64,000 nt of DNA from positions 496,001 through 560,000 of the forward strand of contig CAVRQR010000009.1 of assembly GCA_963723495.1 (NCBI GenBank), read 5' to 3'. This document shows, in pieces, positions 56,116 through 64,000 of this stretch. Every line of letters begins with the position of its first letter. The first letter of the stretch is position 1. The stretch comes from Gp6-AA40 sp963723495 (lineage in GTDB: Bacteria > Acidobacteriota > Vicinamibacteria > Vicinamibacterales > UBA2999). The notes under the pieces are model-generated. The model worked only from the letters and a program-made list of their open reading frames with translations, searched no databases and had not been told where the DNA came from. Both the position numbers and the translations under genes were made by a program.

Positions 56116-57228
56116 CTATCGCGCTGGCTGACCGTCGACTCGAACGAAGCCTGATGGCCGAATCCAGAAGCGCTCGCGCCAGGTGGCACCAGGGGCAATG
56201 GTCTGCAACTCGCGATACGTCCCACGATGCGCCATGTTTACGGCGTTGGTGATTCCTGCCATCGGCTCGAAGCAGATGAAGTTGCGCTCGGCCGGCGACG
56301 AAGGACCCTGTCCGCCGCGACCCGTGCCAGACGGGCTCGGCGCCCAGACGACCACCGAGCGATAGGAGGCACCGACGATCACATCGACACGCTGCTTCCG
56401 CCCCCATACCGACATCGTGGCGCGGCCCTCCGAATCGCGCACGAGATCGCTGAAGACGTCGTCAAGGCTATAGTCGCGAAGTGGTGATGAGCCCGGATCG
56501 GGGAAGAGTTGTTCGACTGGGACGGTCTCTCCAGTCGGCACCTTGTTCGCGTCGAGCACCCAGCGCCTTCGGGCGCCGATTGCGATGGTCCATTCATCGC
56601 GTGGCGAGTCCGTGAGCTGGAAGTACGGATGGAATCCGATCGCCACCGGCATCGGCTCCGCGCTCGTATTGGTGATGATCGTCTGCACCTCGAGGTGTCC
56701 GTTCGCGAGCCGGTATGTCATGTCGATGATATGTGCGAACGGCCACTGTTTCATCCATGACGGTTGACGGAAGAACTCGAGCCGGCTCGTCACCCAGGCG
56801 CTCTCGCGATTCGCGGCCATTGCGGTGACGTGCCACTGGTCGGTCGTCGTCAGAAAGCCGTGAATCGGAATCGCGCCGCGGACGTTGCCCAGGCTCATGT
56901 CGAATGCGTAGCGCCGGCCGTTGGCGTAGAACGCCTGCTCGTCGAGACGGTTCGCCCATGGGCCCATGAACGGGATTCCGGTTGCGTTGGGGCGAGCCTT
57001 GAAGTCTGCGAGCGTGGCATGCGGGAAGCGCAGGATGTTGTGTCCCTTCACCTGCATTTCGAACGCGATGTTGCCGACCGACGGCATGATTGAAACGACG
57101 GTATCCGTCGTGCGATCGGCGAGCCTGACGATGTCGCCGTCACGAACGGCGGAGTAGCGCTGGGCTTGTGCCGGCGCGGCGAGAGTGCTCGAGAGCAAGA
57201 CAAGGCAAAGCAGACGGAGGGGCTTCAT
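56116..57228 (-). CDS. Exported aldose 1-epimerase (GalM-like)
   Basis: A 370-residue protein with a signal peptide (RLLCLVLLSSTLAAPAQAQ). The galactose-mutarotase fold is shown by KARPNATGIPFMGPWANRLDEQAFYANGRRYAF, GAIPIHGFLTTTDQWHV (catalytic His), AIGFHPYFQLTDSPRDEWTI (second catalytic His) and the C-terminal ICFEPMAGITNAVNMAHRGTYRELQTI with the Glu general base. It interconverts alpha and beta sugars in the periplasm. A Pro/Ser/Gly linker (SPSGTGRGGQGPSSP) interrupts the C-terminal part. Confidence 0.88.
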   Translation of the reverse strand: MKPLRLLCLVLLSSTLAAPAQAQRYSAVRDGDIVRLADRTTDTVVSIMPSVGNIAFEMQVKGHNILRFPHATLADFKARPNATGIPFMGPWANRLDEQAFYANGRRYAFDMSLGNVRGAIPIHGFLTTTDQWHVTAMAANRESAWVTSRLEFFRQPSWMKQWPFAHIIDMTYRLANGHLEVQTIITNTSAEPMPVAIGFHPYFQLTDSPRDEWTIAIGARRRWVLDANKVPTGETVPVEQLFPDPGSSPLRDYSLDDVFSDLVRDSEGRATMSVWGRKQRVDVIVGASYRSVVVWAPSPSGTGRGGQGPSSPAERNFICFEPMAGITNAVNMAHRGTYRELQTIAPGATWRERFWIRPSGFVRVDGQPAR

Positions 57229-57373
57229 CCAGGTGGGAGTGTATACGCGCCGCCCTGCAGTTCAGAGTGATCGAGGGCACGAAGGCTGGCCTCTTACCTC
57301 AGGTTCGAGGTCCTTGACCCGGACAAGGGGCAGGCATACCCTTCCTCCAGCATTCAGGCACCGGAGGCCCCCG

Positions 57374-57766
57374 ATGCGACATCGATTCGTCGTCGTACTC
57401 CTCACAGCAGGCTTCGCGGTGATGGCCGCGTCCGCTGCCGCCCATCATTCGGTCTCCGGCCAGTACGACTCAGCCAAGCCGCTGACGCTGACAGGCGTGA
57501 TCTCGAAGGTCGACTGGATCAACCCGCACATCTACCTGTATCTCGACGTCAAGGACAAGGATGGCGCCGTCACCAACTGGACGCTCTCTACGCTGCCAAC
57601 CGCGATGATGCGTCGCGCGGGGCTGACCAGGGAGGCGTTGCAGGGAAAGCCCGGTGAGATCGTGACGATCAACGCCATCGCCGCCAGAGACGAGACGAAG
57701 CGATTGGGTTGGATCTCGAAGATCACCTACGCCGATGGACATCACATTCAGTTGGGCAGAGATTGA
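57374..57766 (+). CDS. DUF6152-type small secreted protein
   Basis: A 130-residue protein from an ATG at 57374, with a signal peptide (VVVLLTAGFAVMAASAAAHH). The mature part (HHSVSGQYDSAKPLTLTGVISKVDWINPHIYLYLDVKDKDGAVTNW) is the DUF6152 pattern, with a His pair right after the cleavage site. The family is common in acidobacteria and proteobacteria; its function is unknown. It is followed after 11 bases by another secreted protein gene with which it is probably translated. Confidence 0.82.
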   Translation: MRHRFVVVLLTAGFAVMAASAAAHHSVSGQYDSAKPLTLTGVISKVDWINPHIYLYLDVKDKDGAVTNWTLSTLPTAMMRRAGLTREALQGKPGEIVTINAIAARDETKRLGWISKITYADGHHIQLGRD

Positions 57767-57777
57767 GGAGACGCCAC

Positions 57778-58644
57778 ATGTCGCACCGACTCTTCGCCGG
57801 GTGTCTCGTCGCCTTCGTGACCGTTGTGGGCTGGCCTCTTGCCGCTCAGGGGCCGCGGATGACGGCCGATCGTCTCGCCGAGCTGGCGAAGAAACCAACG
57901 CCACGTCTCGCCGACGGCAAGCTGGATCTCAACGGGACTTGGGATCACCTGGGCGGGATCGAGTTCGTCCGCCCGCAGTCGCTCGAGGGCGGCTCTGTAT
58001 GCGTGGTTGGATGTCCGCCTGCGGGAGCCGCCGGACGGACCGGCGGAGCCGGCCGCGCCGGGGGGCCGCCCGCGGCGCCGCCTGCACCGAACTTCCCCAA
58101 GTACAAGCCAGAGTTCCTTGCGAAGGTCGCAGACCTGAGTAAGCGCCAGGTCGAGGTCGATACCGCTCTTCAGTGCCAGCCACCCGGAGTCCCGCGCATT
58201 GGTCCGCCGGTGAAGATCGTACAAACGGCGCGCGAGGTCGTGTTTCTCTACGACGACGTGAATGGGTCGTTCTTCCGGATCATCCCGACCGATGGCCGGC
58301 CGCATCGGAAGGATCTGCCAGCGAGTTATCTCGGCGATTCGATCGGACGCTACGAGGGCGGCACACTCATCGTCGAGAGCGTCAACTTCAACGAGGAAAC
58401 GTGGTTGACCGACAATGGTGCGTTCCACACCAAGGATCTGAAAGTCATCGAGCGCCTGCGCAGAGTCGGCGACACGATCGTGTACGAAGCCGTCGCCCAC
58501 GATCCAGCCGTGCTGGTCGAGCCGTGGCAGGAACGCACGCAGACGCTGTGGCTGACTGATCGCGAGATTGAAGAGTCGCCGCGTTGTGAGGACCGCGACC
58601 TCGATCTCATCCAGGACGGCTCACACCACGACAACCCGCGCTAG
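57778..58644 (+). CDS. Secreted protein of unknown function, partner of the DUF6152 gene
   Basis: About 288 residues from an ATG at 57778, with GAGGAG ahead of it and a signal peptide (FAGCLVAFVTVVGWPLAAQ). The middle has a low-complexity Gly/Ala/Pro segment (GAAGRTGGAGRAGGPPAAPPAP), then a conserved-looking domain with VFLYDDVNGSFFRIIPTDGRPHR, SYLGDSIGRYEGGTLIVESVNFNEETWLTDNG and EPWQERTQTLWLTDREI. I recognise it as a widespread acidobacterial family, usually beside DUF6152 genes, without known function. There is no catalytic motif that I can name. Confidence 0.78.
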   Translation: MSHRLFAGCLVAFVTVVGWPLAAQGPRMTADRLAELAKKPTPRLADGKLDLNGTWDHLGGIEFVRPQSLEGGSVCVVGCPPAGAAGRTGGAGRAGGPPAAPPAPNFPKYKPEFLAKVADLSKRQVEVDTALQCQPPGVPRIGPPVKIVQTAREVVFLYDDVNGSFFRIIPTDGRPHRKDLPASYLGDSIGRYEGGTLIVESVNFNEETWLTDNGAFHTKDLKVIERLRRVGDTIVYEAVAHDPAVLVEPWQERTQTLWLTDREIEESPRCEDRDLDLIQDGSHHDNPR

Positions 58645-58660
58645 CGGGATTCTCACGGCG

Positions 58661-58710
58661 TAGGGCGGTCCTGGTCTTCGGACCCGCCGATCCTGAAAAG
58701 CAGGACGGGG
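58661..58710. repeat. Double-hairpin repeat, family C, degenerate copy 3
   Basis: TAGGGCGGTCC (58661-58671) with GGACCCGCC (58680-58688), followed by a shorter pair ATCCTG and CAGGAC. It lies 17 bases after the preceding stop, so here it does not supply the stop codon. One G is missing from the first stem compared with copies 1 and 2. Confidence 0.7.
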
Positions 58711-58901
58711 CATTGTGTTCCTACTGTGTCCCCTGTATTGACATCGTCAGAAGGCGGGAGCAAGATCCGCGCACTCTGTGACTTACGTGGACATCATATA
58801 TCAGTTAGGTGCCCCTGATTCGGACCCTCACATAATCGGTCGGCGACGCACTCGTATGGGAACCTCCGGCGGTCTTGCAACTCTAAAGGAGGAGTCTGTT
58901 C

Positions 58902-61900
58902 ATGCGTTCAATCGGCAGAATCGTGGTGGTGTTGGCCTGTGTCGTCCTGGCGCAGGCGCTGGTACCTTCCCTCGTCCACGCCCAGGCGACGCTGGCCGGT
59001 GTGGTTCGCGACCCGTCAGGCGCCGTGCTGCCTGGCGCCACAGTCGAAGCATCGAGCTCGGCGCTGATTGAAAAATCCCGGACGGCCGTCAGTGATGGCA
59101 CCGGGCAGTACCGCATCACCGATCTGCCTCCCGGCATCTATAACCTCAACTTCTCTCTGGCCGGGTTCAGCGCGGTTCAGCGGCAGGGCGTGCAGGTGAC
59201 CGGGTCTGGCGTGATCCCAATCAACGTCGAGATGCGTCTTGGCGCCCTCCAGGAAACAGTCACGGTCACCGGCGAGACACCCATCGTCGACACGCAGTCG
59301 ACGAGGCGTGAGATGGTCATCAGCGCTGAATCGCTCGCCACGCTTCCCGTGACGCGCAGCTATGGAACGCTGCTGGCCGCCATTCCCGGGATTACGACCG
59401 ACAACACCTCGCGCGGCGCGATGACCGAACCGTTCATGACGTTCTTCACGTCGAACGGGGGTCGCGCAAACGAGGGGCGCATGTTGATCAATGGCCTTCC
59501 CGTCGCGGCGTCGTTCAACGGCGGCGGCGTATCGACGTTCATCTACGACGTGGTGAACACGGACGAGATGCAGGTCCTCGTGTCGGGAGGGCTTGGCGAG
59601 AGCGAAGCCGGCGGGCCGAGTGTCAACCTGATCCCGCGATCGGGCGGCAACTCATTCAACGGGACCGCGTTCTACAGTGGCACTGGCGACGGCATGCGGT
59701 CGGACAACATCGACGAATACCTGAGCAGCATCGGCTTGACGCGGCCGGCCGGCATTGCTCAACCAATACGATGTCAGCGGTGCGCTGGGCGGCCCCATCG
59801 TGCGCGACCGTCTGTGGTTTTTCGGCTCGGTGCGCGACTTTGGAAGCACCACGTACACCGAAGGCGTCTTCGCGAACCTCTACGCCGGCGATGCGAGCCG
59901 TTGGGACTACGAACGAGATGAGTCCGTCGAAGGGCGCGGCACGAATCGCCGGGACATCTTCTCGATCAAACTGACCGCACAGGTGAGCCCGCGGAACCGC
60001 GTCACGTTCTCGCACGAGTATCAGCACCGTTGCTCGGGAGGGACCATCACTGCGGCCGGCGGAGGCTGCCGCGGGCGCGGCGACGACTGGATCGGCCTCG
60101 GCACCCTCACGGCCTCACCCGAGACGTGGCCGGGGTACCACGATTTTCCATACCACGTGACGCAGGCGACGTGGTCATCGCCGCTGTCGAACAGGGTGCT
60201 GCTCGAGGCCGGCTTCTCGCGCTTCCAGTACCTGTGGGCGGGTTTTGGCATCGCGCCGCCCGACTCGCTGACAAGCATGATTCCGGTGACCGAATCACAG
60301 GCGATCGACGACCATCGTGCGAACTTCACGTATCGCGGCACGTTCGATCCGCTCGGTTTCGGATGGGCCAACAACGATGCCAACCCGAACAACTGGCGCG
60401 CTTCGATGTCGTACGTCACAGGTGCGCACAACGTGAAGATCGGGTATCAGGGCTCGTATCAACGATCGCTGCAGGCGCGGGACGCCAATTCCACGCTGCT
60501 GCGCTACACGATGAACAACCGTCAGTTGAACGGTGTCAGTTATACCCTCGCCACGAGGTGGGAGCAGAACGACCGGACCGCGACCTCCGCGCTCTACGTT
60601 CAGGATCAGTGGACGATGGGGCGCGTCACGCTTCAGGGTGCGGTGCGCTACGACCGGGCATCGAGCTGGGCACCGGCCGAGGGCAATGGCACCACGGAGA
60701 TCTCGCGCTTCAATCCCGCACCGATCACCTTCCCACGTACGGAGAGCGTGGCCGGCTACAACGACATCACGACGCGGTTGGGCGCCGCCTGGGACGTCTT
60801 CGGAAACGGCAGGACCGCGCTCAAGGCCAACTGGGGAAAATACCTGCAGAACGCCACCAACGACGAGAACTACACCGCCAACAACCCGGCGGCCCGAATC
60901 CAGAGGAACGTGTTGACGCCTGCGCGCGCGTGGCAGGACAACGGGAACTTCGTTGTGGATTGCGATCTGAGGAGCCCGGCGGCACAGAACAACCTGGCCA
61001 CGGGCGGTGACAACTGCGGCGCGCTGACCGGCGACAACGCGAATTTTGGCAATGCCAATCCCAACCTCACGGTTGTCAACCCGGACATCCTGCAGGGGTG
61101 GGGCGTGCGTCCAGCCGACGGGCAGCTCGGCGTGTCGGTTCAGCAGGAACTGCTCCCGCGCGTGTCGCTCGATGCCAGCTACAACCGGCGCTGGTTCAAG
61201 AACTTCTTCGTCGACGACAACCAGCTTGTCGGGCCGTCCGACTACACGCCGTGGACCTTCACGGCGCCGCAGCATCCGGATCTGCCTGGCGGCGGCGGTT
61301 ACCCGGTCACGGTCTATTCCCGCCTTCGAGCGATCGGCGCCCAGACCCACCGGACGTTCGAGACGGACTTCGGCGATGCACGCACGCAGTACTGGCATGG
61401 CGTCAACGTGTCCGTCAACGCGCGGCTCGCCAACGGGATGACGTTCCAGGGCGGGACGAGCACGGGCCGCGGCGTGCGAGATACGTGTGACACGAGCAAG
61501 AACCTGCCGGAGACAATCCTCGGAACGGGCACGGCTACGTCGCAATTGACACAGGCTGCCGCGTGCCATGTGACCGAGCCGGTGATGACGTCCTTCAGGG
61601 CCCTTGCCGCGTACACCGTACCCAAGATCGATGTGCTCGTCAGCGCACAGGTGAGATCACTCAACCCGAACAACATCGGCGGCGTCGGCGGTAATTCCGC
61701 GACCAACGGCGCGTCACTGAACGCCAACTACCAGCTGCCGAACAGCGTCGTGCAGCAGATACTCGGTCAACTGCCGGCCGGTTCGCTGATCAACGGCACG
61801 ACGACCGTCAACCTGCTCCTGCCCGGTGAGCTCTACCCGGACGATCGCCTCAACCAGGTGGACATGCGGTTCGCCAAGATCCTGAGGTTCGGATCGACAC

Positions 61901-62061
61901 GGGCCGACGTTGGTGTCGATCTCTACAACCTGTTCAACACCAACGATACGACCACGTTCGATGCGAATTTTGCCTATGCGACAAACGGCGCGACGTGGCT
62001 GCAACCGACGGCAATCGTGCCGCCACGATTCGCGCGGTTCAACGTGACGTTCAGCTTCTGA
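58902..62061 (+). CDS. Large TonB-dependent-receptor-like protein (receptor 3), one frame break
   Basis: The ATG at 58902 follows AAAGGAGGAG. It has a signal peptide (IVVVLACVVLAQALVPSLVHAQ), then a regulatory-like domain (LAGVVRDPSGAVLPGATVEASSSAL, GQYRITDLPPGIYNLNFSLAGF), a plug (LATLPVTRSYGTLLAAIPGITTD, GGRANEGRMLINGLPV, GLGESEAGGPSVNLIPRSGGNSFNG) and a barrel ending in RFARFNVTFSF. One break lies near 59752: the first frame runs to LTRPAG and the next continues LLNQYDVSGALGGPIVRDRLWFFGS. Removing one G from GGCATTG restores it, and the span is 3n+1. The repaired protein has about 1052 residues. It is of the same class as receptors 1, 2 and 4, with a ligand that cannot be told. Confidence 0.85.
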
Positions 62062-62363
62062 TATGACTGATACGACACGAGTCCACGACCCGACACGCAA
62101 GTCCACGAAGATCGCGAACGAAGGTTCATGCTTGGTGAACTTCGCGTTCTTCGTGGTTCTCCCTTGACATCCCCCTTGGCGGGGGTCGAATATTGCCGCG
62201 GCTTACCCGCTAGTGGTCTCATCCCCGGCTGCTCCTCGGCGCACGCTTTCATAACGGCGGACCCTCGCGCTCTTCGTGTTTTTTCGGGGCTCTTCGTGGT
62301 GTTCGGGCTCTTCGTGGTCTTCGAGCACTTCGTGGTCTTCGTGTCACGAAAAAGGAGTTGCGC
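62062..62363. other. Spacer between receptors 3 and 4, with TTCGTGGT-type repeats
   Basis: About 300 bases with no gene. From 62140 to 62350 there are many imperfect direct repeats of CTTCGTGGT (TTCTTCGTGGTTCTC, CTCTTCGTGGTGTTC, CTCTTCGTGGTCTTC, CACTTCGTGGTCTTCGTG). On the left side CACGACCCG and GTCCACGAAG-like words give the complementary sense. Promoter elements for receptor 4 are not evident to the eye. Confidence 0.7.
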
Positions 62364-64000
62364 ATGCGTGTACTCGTTCCGGATCTGTACGGTATTGGCG
62401 GTGATTCTGTCTACGGCGACGGCGGCCTACGCTCAGGCATCCATCACTGGAGTTGTGAGGGATACGTCCGGCGCGGTGTTGCCGGGCGTCACAGTCGAAG
62501 CGTCGAGTCCGGCGCTCATCGAGAAAGTCCGAACCGTCGTCACCGACGGGACCGGTCAGTACCGCGTCGTCGATCTTCGCCCTGGCACCTATTCCGTGAC
62601 GTTCGGCTTGAGCGGCTTCAACACGTTCAAGCGTGATGGGATCCAGCTCGAGGGGTCATTCGTGGCGACGGTCAACGCGGAGCTGCGGGTCGGAGCACTT
62701 ACAGAAACCATCACGGTCAGCGGTGAATCGCCGACCGTGGACGTTCAGAGCTCTCAGGCCGTACGCGACGATCGATAACGAGCTCATCGCGGCCATCCCT
62801 TCCAGCCGGGGTTACCAGTCCTTCACCGTGCTCCAGCCGGGACTCAATGTCCAGGGCGCCGACGTCGGCGGCGTGACCGGCGCGCTCTTTAGCGTGTTTC
62901 AAGCCCACGGCGGCCGGCGCAACGAGGGTCAGGTGCAGGTCAATGGCTTGAGCGCCGGGTGGCAGGGCATGGGAGTCTCGGGCTACGTGCCAGAAGTCGG
63001 GAGCGCCCAGGAGGTCACGTTCCAGATCACCGGCGGGCTGGGTGAGGCAGCGACGGGCGGGCCCGCAGATGAATCTCGTCCCGCGTACAGGCGGAAACGT
63101 GATGAGCGGCTCCGTCTTCACGAGTTGGGCGGGTGAGGGGTGGCAGGGCAGCAACCTCTCTGAGGAACAGAAAGCCGCCGGCCTGCAAGAGATCGGCAAG
63201 CTGGTCAAGCTGTGGGACGTCAACGGGACCGTCGGTGGCCCTATCGCCCGTGACAAGCTGTGGTTCTTCTGGACCGGCCGGTCCATGGGGACCCGAAACT
63301 ACGTCGCGGGGATCTTCCGCAACAAGAATGCGGGTGATATCACGAAATGGACCTACGACCCCGACAGCAACGATCAGTCCATCGACGACAACACGACGAA
63401 CAACTCGAGCATCCGCTTGACGTGGCAGGCGTCGCCGCGCAACAAAGTCGCCGTCTGGTGGGACGAACAGAAGACCTGTCAATCGTGCACTGGTGGCGGC
63501 TTCTCCGGGCGGCGCGGCAGCGAGCGTTGGCAACGGGGTCGCTGTCACAGGAAGCGGACGGTAGTAACCACAACCCCATTCGGATGGCGCAGCTCGAATG
63601 GAATTCTCCGGTGTCGAACCGACTGCTTCTCGAGGCCTCGGTACGGGCTCGGTCCCAACGCGTGGTTCGGCGACAAGCAGAGGAAGGAGGGCTACAACCC
63701 CGAGCTGATCGAGGTCCAGGAAAACGCGGGCGTCATCCCGGGACTCTCATATCGAGGGCAGGACGCGGCGCGGAACTATGGCTACATGGGCACCTACCGG
63801 GGGTCAGCTCTCGTACGTCACAGGAGCCCATCGCTTCAAGGTCGGTGGCCAGCTGCAGCAGACAGAAGCGGCCTTCATCAGCTATTACAACAACTACCGT
63901 CTGCACTTACATCTTCACCGGCGGCATTCCGGTGCAGTTGACGATGTACGGGAACCATGCCGCGAACAACCCCTTCGCAGATGAACACCACCGCGCTCTA
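62364..64000 (+). CDS. Large TonB-dependent-receptor-like protein (receptor 4), frame-broken and cut by the window edge
   Basis: AAAGGAG precedes an ATG at 62364; the signal peptide (CTVLAVILSTATAAYAQ) is in the frame of a GTG at 62368, so either GTG is the start or one base is surplus after the ATG. A regulatory-like domain (ITGVVRDTSGAVLPGVTVEASSPAL), a plug (ELIAAIPSSRGYQSFTVLQPG, GGRRNEGQVQVNGLSAG, MNLVPRTGGNVMSGS) and the first barrel strands (NGTVGGPIARDKLWFFWTGR) follow. Breaks near 62769, 63068, 63511, 63566, 63641, 63802, 63907 and 63966 all fit a single surplus base. Restored text includes QSSQA-YATIDNELI, LLLEAS-YGLGPNAWFG and QMNTTALY at the edge. It is closest to receptor 3 among the four. 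Confidence 0.78.

Noticed and set aside
60295..61569. A minus-strand open frame of 424 codons opposite receptor 3
   Set aside because: Antisense shadow with no signal peptide or motif.
62364..64000. Programmed +1 frameshifting as the reason for the breaks
   Set aside because: The breaks occur at many different words, at very different density between sister genes, and also in housekeeping genes such as sppA. A programmed signal would be fixed in one place per gene.

Overview
The window reads as high-GC chromosomal DNA, most likely from an acidobacterium of the Vicinamibacteria type. The grounds are family content: several very large outer-membrane receptors with an N-terminal carboxypeptidase-regulatory-like domain, a PQQ-type beta-propeller dehydrogenase, paired small secreted proteins of the DUF6152 type, many signal-peptide proteins, and several families of short palindromic intergenic repeats. 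This is inference from families, not a phylogeny. I saw no tRNA, rRNA, CRISPR array, transposase or phage gene.

Layout. 1-9 kb: a partial secreted ankyrin-repeat protein, an SMP-30-like lactonase, a cupin, RlmD, a lipoprotein FKBP, SppA, a cytochrome P460 and a PpiD-like chaperone. 9-18 kb: a GAF-GGDEF diguanylate cyclase, then the rod-shape cluster mreB-mreC-mreD-mrdA-rodA followed by RNase G. 18-21.7 kb: minus-strand genes for a small beta-barrel, a DUF4097 protein, an anti-sigma/ECF sigma pair and an alkyltransferase. 21.8-33 kb: a tightly packed plus-strand run of nucleoside salvage (deoA, CNT transporter, purine nucleoside phosphorylase, cdd), mtnA, tsaD, yjbQ, NUDIX, HD and two ABC-2 exporter pairs. 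33-37 kb: a lone surface protein, a gamma-glutamylcyclotransferase-like protein, PilZ, a pseudo-receiver and an aldehyde dehydrogenase. 37-44 kb: two large receptors on the minus strand. 44-54.5 kb: a PQQ-type dehydrogenase, an isopropylmalate-dehydrogenase-like enzyme and a tetrahydromethanopterin C1 module (two near-identical fae genes, mtdB, DUF1464, an ATP-grasp protein and, further on, ftr). 54.5-58.6 kb: tannase/feruloyl esterase, aldose epimerase and two small secreted proteins. 58.9-64 kb: two more receptors, the last cut by the window edge.

The most biologically interesting part is the H4MPT-linked formaldehyde module. Fae would capture formaldehyde on H4MPT, MtdB would oxidise methylene-H4MPT, and Ftr would act at the formyl step. 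Mch and the other Fhc subunits are not in the window. The two fae genes differ at five third-codon positions only.

The main caution is sequence quality. About two dozen reading-frame breaks occur in genes whose protein sense is otherwise intact. Nearly all behave as one surplus base, and six of the surplus bases lie immediately before an in-frame TAC codon. They are dense in two of the four related receptors and rare elsewhere, which looks more like insertion-type consensus error than gene decay. Frame-broken genes are annotated across their breaks.
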